Source: Myxococcales bacterium (GTDB taxonomy: Bacteria; Myxococcota_A; Polyangia; Polyangiales; Ga0077539). From it: a stretch of 64,000 nucleotides of DNA. This document shows positions 1-7,281 of the stretch, piece after piece. Both the position numbers and the translations under genes were made by a program. How positions within the stretch are numbered: the stretch's first letter is position 1; each line of letters starts with the position of its first letter. The notes beneath the pieces were generated by a model. It was not told the origin of the DNA and ran no database searches. It saw only the letters and a program-made list of their open reading frames with translations. The stretch lies in NCBI GenBank assembly GCA_016793325.1, contig JAEUKI010000003.1:148407-212406 (forward strand). The letters run 5' to 3'.

Positions 1-251
1 CAGAACGGCAGTCGCACGCACGCTCGAACCAGCGCGCGAAGCTCGTCGACCACCGGGCCTTCGCCGCCGCGCAGCGCGCGGTCGACCATGGCCGTTCGCT
101 CGTGGTGCGCGAGCGGACGCATCACCGCGACCGCCGCGTCCGCGAGGGGATCTCCGTCGAACAAGCGCGGCCCGAGGCGCTCGGCGCGCTCGCCGAAGCG
201 GGCGCGGACGGCGGGGCTGAGCACGAAGCGCGAGGGGCTCGTCGAAGACAT
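1..251 (-). CDS. Oxygenase MpaB/Lcp-like family protein (DUF2236), N-terminal fragment
   Basis: The window begins inside this gene. Translating the minus strand from the ATG at 249-251 gives about 83 residues open to the window edge. The stretch LFDGDPLADAAV followed by ERTAMVDRALRGGEG resembles the N-terminal region of the MpaB/latex-clearing-protein catalytic family, where a GDP-x-AD motif is followed by a short helix and an RAL-x-x-G turn. Members are haem-dependent oxygenases or uncharacterised proteins. The catalytic His/Lys region would lie outside the window, so activity cannot be judged. The assignment rests on one short motif from memory. Confidence 0.5.
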   Translation of the reverse strand, partial: MSSTSPSRFVLSPAVRARFGERAERLGPRLFDGDPLADAAVAVMRPLAHHERTAMVDRALRGGEGPVVDELRALVRACVRLPF

Positions 252-419
252 CCGTGGGTTCTTTTCAGCGGCGCCCGAGGGGTGTGAGTCGTCCGCGAAG
301 CGCGTCGATGTGCGCGGACTGAGTGCTCGATCGGTCATGGCTTCGATAGGGTTTCGATGCGTAACGATCCAGCCCGTCGCGAACTTTGCCCGCGGTGAAC
401 CGCGCGCTCGCGCCGCGCG
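252..419. other. Intergenic, leader of the oxygenase-like gene
   Basis: 168 bp between two minus-strand genes. It contains a small perfect hairpin, CGCGGT-GA-ACCGCG at 391-404, about 15 bases past the methyltransferase stop. There is no T tract, so a terminator role is only possible. No RNA gene or recognisable promoter is evident. Confidence 0.3.
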
Positions 420-1145
420 TCAACGCTGACGTGTCGCGACGACGCGCACATATCGATCGAACGGCGGCGCGAACACCCCGCGGTCGACGCGCACGGTGAA
501 GCCCTCGTGTTCGAGCAGCGCCCTCGCGCGCGGGACCATGAAGGTCAGGTAGTACATGACAAAGGGAGGCTTCCACAGCGCGTTGCGCACGCGCATGACC
601 GCGTTGAATCCGTGTGTCACCCAGAAGCCGAGCTCGCGAGGCGAGGGACCCTCGTCGGCGGTGACGAACACGAAGCGACCGCCCACGACGAGCGCGTCGC
701 GCACGGCGCGAACGAAGCGGGGCTCGTCGGCCTCCAAGATGTGCCCGAACGCGCCGAAGCACGTCGCGAGCTCGTGCTGTCCCCACGAGGCGTCGTACGC
801 GAGGACGTCTCCCTGGACGAGCGAGACGGACGCGCGGCCCGGCGCGCGCTCGGAAGCGACGCGCGCGCGATCGAGCATTCCCTTGGACAAATCCACGCCG
901 ACGATCGACTCGCGCGCGAGGGCGCGGAGCCGCTCGAGGCCCGCGCCCGTTCCGCAGCAGAGGTCGATGGCGGATCGGACGCCGCCTGCGGAGACCTCTC
1001 CTTCGAACACGCGATCGAGGATCGCGTCTGGCGTTCGAAACGGCGTGTAGTCGAACTTCTCTGCGAGCAGGTCGTACCCGCGCTCGACGGACACGAGCGC
1101 TTGGTGCGTCAGCTCGAAGAACGTCGGCCCATTCTTGTGAAACAT
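420..1145 (-). CDS. Class I SAM-dependent methyltransferase
   Basis: 241 aa, predicted cytoplasmic. It shows the class I Rossmann methyltransferase pattern: motif I AIDLCCGTGAG at residues 59-69, the acidic end of beta-2 in IVGVDLS (Asp85), and a motif II-like LVQGDVLAYD. This is the methyltransf_11/25 type that methylates small molecules, lipids or quinones, and the substrate cannot be read from the sequence. The start at ATG 1145 (MFHKNGPTFFEL) is chosen because the frame further upstream is only low-complexity Arg-rich antisense of neighbouring genes. It sits 11 bp downstream of the secreted-protein gene and may be co-transcribed with it. Confidence 0.85.
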   Translation of the reverse strand: MFHKNGPTFFELTHQALVSVERGYDLLAEKFDYTPFRTPDAILDRVFEGEVSAGGVRSAIDLCCGTGAGLERLRALARESIVGVDLSKGMLDRARVASERAPGRASVSLVQGDVLAYDASWGQHELATCFGAFGHILEADEPRFVRAVRDALVVGGRFVFVTADEGPSPRELGFWVTHGFNAVMRVRNALWKPPFVMYYLTFMVPRARALLEHEGFTVRVDRGVFAPPFDRYVRVVATRQR

Positions 1146-1156
1146 GCTCGAACCCT

Positions 1157-1654
1157 TCACAGCCGAACGTCGTAGATCTTCCACGTCCCGTTGGAGAGCC
1201 GGACGACGCGATCGATGCGAAAGCGACGCGTCGCCGTGCCCACGCGGTACTCGATCACCGGGCCGTTCGCGCACTGCGAGCCGCGCGCGCCGAAGCGGCC
1301 GCAGCGCTCGAGGCGAATCGTGCGGTTGACGGCGAAGGCTCCATCGACGCTCACGAACGTGCCGCCCTCGAACGTGCGGCGCAGCTCGCGCGTGTCGCGC
1401 TCGATCGCGCGCTGGTGGCGCTCGATGAACATCGCGGTCCCTGGCTGATAGAGCGTGACGAACTCCGCGCGCGTCGGGAGCACAGCCGTGATCTTCGGGA
1501 CGTCTCCGTCGCGAATGCCCTCGAAGAGCGAGCGGAGCGCGTCGGTGAGCGCCGTCACGTCGCGCTGCGCGAGTCGATAGTCTTGCGCGAACGCCGCGGG
1601 CGCAGCGGTGAGCGTCGCGAGGGCGACGAGCGAAGCGAGAGCTCGGGGAGCCAC
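1157..1654 (-). CDS. Secreted protein of unknown function
   Basis: 165 aa with a clear Sec signal peptide: a short basic start, a hydrophobic core at residues 7-22 and an AFA-Q cleavage site near 23/24. The mature part has no domain I recognise. Two cysteines (in ERCGRF and SQCANG) could form a disulfide in the periplasm. The C-terminus (RIDRVVRLSNGTWKIYDVRL) has the look of periplasmic proteins of the ABC-type Tol/MlaC-like fold, but that is a weak impression. It lies 24 bp downstream of the NAD-kinase-like gene on the same strand. Confidence 0.7.
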   Translation of the reverse strand: MAPRALASLVALATLTAAPAAFAQDYRLAQRDVTALTDALRSLFEGIRDGDVPKITAVLPTRAEFVTLYQPGTAMFIERHQRAIERDTRELRRTFEGGTFVSVDGAFAVNRTIRLERCGRFGARGSQCANGPVIEYRVGTATRRFRIDRVVRLSNGTWKIYDVRL

Positions 1655-1678
1655 GGACGATAGATAGCACGCGGGCGG

Positions 1679-2626
1679 TCAGCGCTCGCCGGTCACGAGC
1701 TGCGCGCGCTGTTCGGCGGCGCGGATCGAGACGATCGTTCCCGCGTCGAACGGGATCCAGTCGGACTCTACGCCGTCCGAGAAGATCTGGCCGCCCGAAG
1801 GCATCTGCGACTCGATGCTGAGCGCGCGCCCGTCGGCGATCGAGCCGAGCACGCACTGCGCGCCGGTCGTCTTGGACACGTACGGCTCGCGAACGACAAA
1901 GTAGAGCTGCCGATCTTCCCAGCGAATCACGGGCCTTCGCATCGCAGGAGCCCCGAGCGAGCGGGCGATCCCGTCGACCATGGACCACACGGACGAGAGC
2001 CACCCGGTGCTGCCTGCGCCGGTCGAGACGAGGACGCCCGAGCTCGATTGGTCCTCGCGCTTTCCCTCGAAGTGCAGCCGATAGCGCGCGCTCACGTGCG
2101 ACCGCGCGCCGATGAACAAATCGTTGAACGCGAGGAGCGTCTGCCCGAGGCTCGTCGACGCCCGAGCGAGCGTGACTTCTCGGACCTTCGCTCGGCCCGC
2201 GAGCACGCTGCGCACCGTCGCCGCACACTGGTCCGATCGCGTCGAGAGCAGAATTCCTGCGGAAAACTCAGGGTCTGGATCGACCGCGACGATCGGCTGA
2301 GCGCCCACATACTTCGCCGTGTTGGCGACGATCCCGTCGGGCCCGAGGGTCACGACGACGTCGTCCTTCGAGAAGAAGTACGTCGGGAGCAGCGATCGAT
2401 CGATCCACTGCTGCTTCATCGCGAGCGCGTCGACTTCGCTTCGAACGCGGTCGTACGACCGTCGGTAGCGATCGTGCTCGCGTTGGTATGCGTCGAAGTC
2501 GTCGCCGCTGCGCTGAAGATAGAACTTCGCCTGACCGATCGTGTTGAACCGCTCGACGAGCTCTTCGAGCCGGGTCTTCTTCGTCACGACGACGACCTTG
2601 TCGAACGAGGGCACGCGAGCGCTCAC
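1679..2626 (-). CDS. NAD kinase-like (ATP-NAD/sugar kinase family) protein
   Basis: 315 aa. The region from about residue 85 matches the ATP-NAD kinase fold. TLGPDGIVAN (Asp97) sits where NadK has GGDGT, an Asn-Asp pair at about 168-169 (AFNDLF) sits at the NE motif, and STGAGSTGW at 201-209 replaces the TPTGSTAY loop. NadK phosphorylates NAD+ to NADP+, and the changed glycines leave the substrate open. The first 80 residues are a charged, probably coiled region (EHDRYRRSYDRVRSE) not typical of NadK. The start overlaps the stop of the upstream SPFH gene by 4 bases, so the two are translationally coupled. Confidence 0.75.
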   Translation of the reverse strand: MSARVPSFDKVVVVTKKTRLEELVERFNTIGQAKFYLQRSGDDFDAYQREHDRYRRSYDRVRSEVDALAMKQQWIDRSLLPTYFFSKDDVVVTLGPDGIVANTAKYVGAQPIVAVDPDPEFSAGILLSTRSDQCAATVRSVLAGRAKVREVTLARASTSLGQTLLAFNDLFIGARSHVSARYRLHFEGKREDQSSSGVLVSTGAGSTGWLSSVWSMVDGIARSLGAPAMRRPVIRWEDRQLYFVVREPYVSKTTGAQCVLGSIADGRALSIESQMPSGGQIFSDGVESDWIPFDAGTIVSIRAAEQRAQLVTGER

Positions 2627-3618
2627 TTCTTCGGGTTGTTGCGGGTCGATCCGGCGCCGCTGCTGTCGCCGATGAGCGACTGCAAGAGGTCGGGCGTGAT
2701 GTTGAGCTCGCCGATTTTTTGGGCGTTCTCTGCGAGCTCGCGAAACGCCATCCCGATCATGAGCTTCGCGTCGCCGCCGGTGACGGCCGCGAGGGTCTTC
2801 CAGTCCATTCCTCGCACGGGGGCGAGCATCGTCTCGAGCGCGTACGCTTTGGACTCGGCCGAGAGCTTGTCGTTCGCCACGCGCTTCTCGATGAGCTCTG
2901 CGCGCTGGGTCTCGACGGCGATGTCCGCGCGCACGACGGTCTCGCGGATCTGGAGCTGCTTCTGCTCGACCGCGATCGCGGTTTGGAGCTCATTTTCTTT
3001 GATGATTCGCTCTTGTTCGACCGCTGCGTTGCGCCGCGCGTAGATCGCCTCGTCCGCCGCGCGCAGCAGCGCCTCGCGCGCTTCGGCCTCGAGCGCCCGC
3101 GCCATTTCGGGCGACGGGCGCACCGAGAGAACGGTTACCGAGAGGACCTCTACGCCGAGGTTGCCCGTCGCGCTGTTCTCGCGGAGCGACTCGAGGAGCG
3201 TCCCAGTGAGCTCTTCGGCCGCGCCGAGCGCCGCGCGGAGAGCGAGCTTCTGGAGCACCGCGCGCGTCGCGGTCTGCGCGCTTCGAACGAGCCGCTCTCG
3301 CAGCTTCTGCGGGTCGTCGGTGTGGTAGCGACCCGCTGCATCGACGGTGTAGTCGAGCTGTTCAGCGAGCGCCTTCGCGTCGATCACGCGGTACGTGAGC
3401 TGCCCTTGCACCGTGAGCGTCTGATAGTCCGCGCTCTGTTCGGTGAACGCGAAGGGAACGTCCTCGCTCACCATCGACACGAGCGCGATCGACGACGACG
3501 GCGCGTAATACAAGAACGAGAGCCCCAGCCCTTGTCGCTTGCAACGCCCGTTTGCGTACTGCAGCACGAACGTCGTCGGCGGGGCCTTCAAATAGCGAAT
3601 CCCAAAGAAGCTCGGCAC
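2623..3618 (-). CDS. SPFH / band 7 domain protein
   Basis: 331 aa. The first 160 residues form an SPFH (stomatin/prohibitin/flotillin) domain, followed by a charged alpha-helical coiled coil at about 170-260 rich in Glu/Gln/Arg (AVEQERIIKENELQ). There is no N-terminal membrane segment, so membrane contact would be peripheral. SPFH proteins oligomerise into membrane scaffolds. The start is GTG 3618, preceded by a good GAGGGAG ribosome site about 7 bases upstream, itself just after a 10-bp-stem hairpin at 3637-3665. It is coupled by a 4-base overlap to the NAD-kinase-like gene, which suggests they act together. Confidence 0.85.
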   Translation of the reverse strand: MPSFFGIRYLKAPPTTFVLQYANGRCKRQGLGLSFLYYAPSSSIALVSMVSEDVPFAFTEQSADYQTLTVQGQLTYRVIDAKALAEQLDYTVDAAGRYHTDDPQKLRERLVRSAQTATRAVLQKLALRAALGAAEELTGTLLESLRENSATGNLGVEVLSVTVLSVRPSPEMARALEAEAREALLRAADEAIYARRNAAVEQERIIKENELQTAIAVEQKQLQIRETVVRADIAVETQRAELIEKRVANDKLSAESKAYALETMLAPVRGMDWKTLAAVTGGDAKLMIGMAFRELAENAQKIGELNITPDLLQSLIGDSSGAGSTRNNPKK

Positions 3619-3636
3619 GGCAAATCTCCCTCGTCT

Positions 3637-3665
3637 CCGCGCGGGCGGCCAACGTGCCCGCGCGG
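3637..3665 (-). terminator. Strong hairpin upstream of the SPFH gene
   Basis: A perfect 10-bp stem, CCGCGCGGGC at 3637-3646 pairing with GCCCGCGCGG at 3656-3665, with a 9-base loop. It lies about 130 bp past the trmL stop and about 20 bp before the SPFH GTG start. No T run follows it in the direction of transcription. It may end trmL transcripts or act as a leader structure near the SPFH ribosome site. Confidence 0.4.
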
Positions 3666-3793
3666 GAGGTCACCGCCGATCGCGCGAGGAAGTTCGCGGC
3701 GTGACGGCGGGCCAACAGTCGTTAGTTGCCGTATGCAACGAAGTCAAGGGGCCGGTTATTCCCCGCGCGATCGCGCCAGTGACGGCTCGAGGG

Positions 3794-4330
3794 TCAGCGC
3801 GGAAAATCCTCTTCGTTCGGGTCGTCCTCGAGCTTCGCGCCCTCGAGCCCGCCGCACTTGCGAAGGGCTTCGTACACGACGACCGCCGCGGCGCTTGCGA
3901 GGTTGATCGAGCGCACCGCGCCCGCGGTAGGGATCCCGTAGGTGCGCGCTTCGTGGCGCGCGAGCAAGTCCCGCGGGAGCCCCGAGGATTCCTTGCCGAA
4001 CACGAGCGCGTCGCCGGGGGCGACGTCCATGTCGAGGTAGCTCGTCTTGGCGTTGGCGCTGAAGAGCAAGAGCTTCGAGCTGGGATTCTTCAGCTCGAAC
4101 GTCCGCAGGTCCGGGTGCACCGACAGCGAGACGAGGTGCCAGTAGTCCAGGCCCGCTCGCTTGACCGCCTTTTCGTCGATGCGAAACCCGAGCCTGCCGA
4201 CGAGGTGGAGCTCGGCCTGGGTCGCGGCGCAGAGCCGCGCGATGTTGCCTGTGTTTTGTGGGATCTCGGGCTCGACCAGCACGATTCTCAACGGAGGAAC
4301 GAGCGGCGAAACGCGGAGCTTGCGCGCCAT
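3794..4330 (-). CDS. trmL: tRNA (cytidine(34)-2'-O)-methyltransferase TrmL
   Basis: 178 aa from ATG 4330, a typical TrmL/CspR length. TrmL 2'-O-methylates the wobble C or U of tRNA-Leu isoacceptors and is a small SPOUT enzyme with a trefoil knot. Characteristic motifs are present: PEIPQNTGNIARL at residues 21-33, VFGKESSGLPRDLL, and the C-terminal SINLASAAAVVVYEALR knot region. Upstream in-frame codons (MTARRTRSHRG) are ignored because they run into the divergent gene. Its start lies only 29 bp from the divergent envelope-protein start, so the two promoters must overlap. Confidence 0.9.
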   Translation of the reverse strand: MARKLRVSPLVPPLRIVLVEPEIPQNTGNIARLCAATQAELHLVGRLGFRIDEKAVKRAGLDYWHLVSLSVHPDLRTFELKNPSSKLLLFSANAKTSYLDMDVAPGDALVFGKESSGLPRDLLARHEARTYGIPTAGAVRSINLASAAAVVVYEALRKCGGLEGAKLEDDPNEEDFPR

Positions 4331-4359
4331 GGTCGCGGGACGATACCGTCTCGTTCGCT

Positions 4360-5613
4360 GTGAAGCCCGAGCGAATCTGCGGTCCCAGCCGAAACGAGCG
4401 TCGCCGCGGTGCGAGCGCGTTCGTCGCGCTGTCATTGGGAGTTGGACTTGCGCTCACGAGCGCCCCGCGCGAAGCCCGCGCGGAGACCAACGACCTCGCG
4501 CTCAATCGACTGACGTTCTTCGACGGCTCGGCGCCAGGCGCGGCGATGCCCGAGTGGCAATTTCGCGGCGGGTGCGGGACCGAGATGTCTCCTGCGGTGT
4601 TTCCGCGGTGCAATCCGGACAACACGCTGTTCGCGAATTTGACCAACGAGCTCGCCGGCGTGCTCGCGCCCGCGCTGCTCGCGCCCGCGTCGACCATTGG
4701 CTACAACCGCACGTACATCGGCTACGAGCACTCGATCACGAACATCAACAACAGCCCCACGGGGCTGCAGCACTGGGCGAGGGGCACCGAAGGGTCGGTC
4801 CCCGCCGCGGTGACGGGCAACGGGACCGAGCGAACGCGCTCGCGCGTGCCCGACGTGTTGTTCGTCTCGCGATTGCACATGCGTCACGGGTTGCCGTTCG
4901 GGTTCGAGCTCGGCGTGCAGGGCTCGTACGTGCACGACTCGACGATGGTCGCGATGGGGCTCGACATCAAATGGTCGCTCTGGGAGGGATTTCGCCGAGG
5001 AATCGGCTTCATTCCTGACTTCGCGATCCGCGGCTCGGTCAACACGCTCGTCGGCAACCAGCAGCTCTACCTCACGATCGTCGGCATCGACGCGGTGCTC
5101 TCGAAGAACATCGCGATCGCTGGGACGTTCAACATCACGCCGTACGTCGGCGGACAAGCGCTGCTCGTCTTCGCAGACTCGACGGTGATCGACGCGACGC
5201 CGCTGCGCTCGGGCTATCAAGAGTGCGCCCGTCGTCGAACGAACTTCACGACCGACCCGATGACGGGTCAGACGTCGTCGAACCTCATTTGCGACGCGGG
5301 CTCGGGCACGCCGATGGGCGCCGACAGCGACTCGTTCAACGACGTGGTGTTCACGCCGACGCGGCTCATTCGCGGCCGCGCGCTCGGCGGGCTCCGCATC
5401 AAGTACGGCGTGTTTCAGTTCACTGGCGAGTTCGCGATGGACATCCTCACGCCCGGCTGGCTCACCGGCGGCTGCGGCGGGACGGGCAGCATGCCCGCGT
5501 ACTGCGTGTCCGGACGCCCCGTCGACCCGAACTCGTCGCAGCGCGATCAGATCCGCGTCGACCAGAACTTCCGACAGTTCTCGGTCAACCTCGCCGCGGG
5601 CGTCGTGTTCTGA
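4360..5613 (+). CDS. Secreted or outer-membrane protein of unknown function
   Basis: About 417 aa from a GTG at 4360. The true start is uncertain, since in-frame ATG 4258 also exists but would overlap trmL antisense. A signal peptide follows (hydrophobic ASAFVALSLGVGLALTS, then EARA-ETN). The mature part alternates short amphipathic strands with aromatic residues (FGFELGVQGSYV, YGVFQFTGEFAMDI) and ends VNLAAGVVF, a terminal Phe as in outer-membrane beta barrels. Six cysteines occur in short pairs. No named family is recognised. It is probably a surface barrel protein. Confidence 0.7.
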   Translation: MKPERICGPSRNERRRGASAFVALSLGVGLALTSAPREARAETNDLALNRLTFFDGSAPGAAMPEWQFRGGCGTEMSPAVFPRCNPDNTLFANLTNELAGVLAPALLAPASTIGYNRTYIGYEHSITNINNSPTGLQHWARGTEGSVPAAVTGNGTERTRSRVPDVLFVSRLHMRHGLPFGFELGVQGSYVHDSTMVAMGLDIKWSLWEGFRRGIGFIPDFAIRGSVNTLVGNQQLYLTIVGIDAVLSKNIAIAGTFNITPYVGGQALLVFADSTVIDATPLRSGYQECARRRTNFTTDPMTGQTSSNLICDAGSGTPMGADSDSFNDVVFTPTRLIRGRALGGLRIKYGVFQFTGEFAMDILTPGWLTGGCGGTGSMPAYCVSGRPVDPNSSQRDQIRVDQNFRQFSVNLAAGVVF

Positions 5614-5621
5614 CCGTCGCG

Positions 5622-5996
5622 ATGGCGACCGAGGCCGAGCGATCGAGGTGGCTCTTTCACGTGGTCGAACGCGAGCGCTGGGAGCGCGGCGACGACCCGT
5701 ATCGGCCCGACTCGCTCGCGCGCGAGGGGTTCGTTCACTGCTCGTACCGCGACGCCGTGGTCGAGAGCGCGAGGCTTTACTTCGCGCCCGACGCGGCGCT
5801 CGTCGTGCTCGAGCTCGACCCGACTCGCATCGACGCGTTGATCGACGTCGCCAGGACGCCGCGCGGTCCCATGCCGCACGTGCACGGGCCCATTCCCCGC
5901 AGCGCCGTTCGCGCGGTGCTCTCGCTCGACGAGGTCCCCTCGCGCGAAGACGCGCGAAGACGCGCGATGACCGCCGCGAGAGGACCCCGATCGTGA
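5622..5996 (+). CDS. DUF952 domain-containing protein
   Basis: 124 aa from ATG 5622, 8 bp past the envelope-protein gene. It has the family signature: WLFHVV near the start, a Tyr-x-Pro-x-Ser-Leu element (YRPDSLAREGFVHCSY), a strand LVVLELD, and a C-terminal HVHGPI. DUF952 proteins are small cytoplasmic proteins distantly related to the ADP-ribosyltransferase fold and of unproven function. The stop codon overlaps the GTG start of the next gene (GTGA), implying co-translation with the MazG-like pyrophosphohydrolase. Confidence 0.8.
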   Translation: MATEAERSRWLFHVVERERWERGDDPYRPDSLAREGFVHCSYRDAVVESARLYFAPDAALVVLELDPTRIDALIDVARTPRGPMPHVHGPIPRSAVRAVLSLDEVPSREDARRRAMTAARGPRS

Positions 5997-6400
5997 CCGA
6001 TACACACGAAATCAACGATGAAGGCGCCCAAGACCGGCTCGAAGCCCTCGCGAGGCGCGTCCGAGCCTTCAACGCGGCCCGCGATTGGCGCCAGTTTCAC
6101 TCGCCGAAGAACCTCGCGATGGCGCTCGTGATCGAAGCCGCCGAGCTCGCCGAGCCGTTTCGTTGGGACGACGACCAACGCTCGTGGGAGCGCGCCGCGT
6201 CGAGCGAAGGCCGCGAAGCGCTCTCGAAAGAGATGGCCGACGTGATGCTCTTGCTCTTGTCGCTCGCGGACTACAACGAGATCGACCTCGTGAAGGCGAC
6301 GCTCGAAAAGCTCGCGCTCAACGAGGCGCGATACCCCGCGGAGCGCGCGCGCGGACGGGCCGACAAATACACGGCGTACGTCGAGCCCGAAGAGCCGTAA
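5993..6400 (+). CDS. MazG-like nucleotide pyrophosphohydrolase
   Basis: 135 aa beginning at GTG 5993, inside the DUF952 stop (GTGA overlap). The all-alpha NTP pyrophosphohydrolase signature is clear: HSPKNLAMALVIEAAELAEPF with the Glu-x-x-Glu metal site, then EMADVMLLLLSLAD supplying the second Glu-x-x-Asp. Proteins of this size (RS21-C6/dCTPase type, PF03819-related) hydrolyse non-canonical or methylated dNTPs, such as dCTP analogues, to the monophosphate and PPi. A housecleaning role in the cytoplasm is inferred from the family. Confidence 0.85.
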   Translation: MTDTHEINDEGAQDRLEALARRVRAFNAARDWRQFHSPKNLAMALVIEAAELAEPFRWDDDQRSWERAASSEGREALSKEMADVMLLLLSLADYNEIDLVKATLEKLALNEARYPAERARGRADKYTAYVEPEEP

Positions 6401-6477
6401 TTGTCTGTCCACGCGCTCGGTCGAGGCGGGCAGTGGGGCTTTACGGGGTGCGTGGTTGCGGTACGGTCCCACTCCTG

Positions 6478-7272
6478 ATGGGCATGGAAGCAATCGCACT
6501 CGTCAAGCTCACGCCGGCGCAGATCGACGCGGCGTTTCCCGCAAAAGGATCCGATCGACCGGGCGCCGACGGCAAGCCGCTCAAGCTCGTCGCGCTCGAA
6601 GACTCGGTGCTCGTCCTGCTCGGAACGAGCTTCGACCTCGAGCCCGACGAAGCGGGCTACGAGGTCCGCAAGCGCCTCGGCGACGCGCTCGACGCGCACG
6701 ACGACACCCGCGGAATTCTCATCGTCCCCGACAAGGCGCGCCCGAAGAGCAAGCGCTACGCGGACGCCGTCGAAGAGGTCGGTGACCTCGGGTTCTGGGC
6801 GAAGCGGGTCGCGAAGGACTTCGTCCCCGCGAAGCGCACGAAGGCCGCCGACGTCGATGAAAACCTGAAGAAGACGATGCCGGACAACAACCCGTTCGGC
6901 GCGCAGCTCTCGTCGCTGATGGGCGGCTTTTCGCCGGACATCATGGCGCAAGCGCAGGCGATGCTCTCGAGCCCCGACGGCGCAAACATCTTCGCCGAAG
7001 CGCAGAAGCAGGTCGCCGCGATGATGGCGCAGCCGGGCGGGATGGACGCGCTCGCCAAGGGCCTGAGCGAGGCGCTCGGCGCCCAGGGGCTCGACGCCGA
7101 CGCGCTCAAGGGCCTCATTCCCGAGAAGATGCCGTCGCCCGAAGAGATGCAGGCTCTGTTCGAGAAGGGCCAGCAGGACCTCGAGAAGCTCCAGCGCGAA
7201 GACCCCACGAAGGTCGACGAGCTCAAGAAGAAGTTCGGCGATCTGCTCGGCACAGACGGCGAGAAGAAGTAG
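6478..7272 (+). CDS. Conserved protein of unknown function
   Basis: 264 aa from ATG 6478 (a second ATG lies at 6484). No signal peptide or membrane segment. The N-terminal half is mixed alpha/beta with VALEDSVLVLLGTSFD. The second half is a run of Met/Gln/Ala-rich amphipathic helices (MAQAQAMLSSPDG, QVAAMMAQPGGMDALA) ending in a charged LEKLQREDPTKVDELKKK segment, resembling helical adaptor or co-chaperone regions. No family is recognised. The next gene follows after 9 bp. Confidence 0.6.
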   Translation: MGMEAIALVKLTPAQIDAAFPAKGSDRPGADGKPLKLVALEDSVLVLLGTSFDLEPDEAGYEVRKRLGDALDAHDDTRGILIVPDKARPKSKRYADAVEEVGDLGFWAKRVAKDFVPAKRTKAADVDENLKKTMPDNNPFGAQLSSLMGGFSPDIMAQAQAMLSSPDGANIFAEAQKQVAAMMAQPGGMDALAKGLSEALGAQGLDADALKGLIPEKMPSPEEMQALFEKGQQDLEKLQREDPTKVDELKKKFGDLLGTDGEKK

Positions 7273-7281
7273 CGGGGCAGA

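Noticed and set aside
420..2228. A 602-residue protein ending in the methyltransferase domain
   Set aside because: Residues before MFHKNG are antisense/alternate-frame Arg-rich sequence over the secreted and kinase-like genes. The methyltransferase family is complete from 1145.
4258..4359. ATG 4258 as start of the envelope protein
   Set aside because: It would place 34 extra residues inside trmL and push the signal peptide far from the start. GTG 4360 lies just before the signal peptide.
4432..6072. A 546-residue open frame on the minus strand over the envelope protein and DUF952 genes
   Set aside because: Arg-rich low-complexity sequence with no domain. The plus-strand genes have family matches, a signal peptide and coupled starts.
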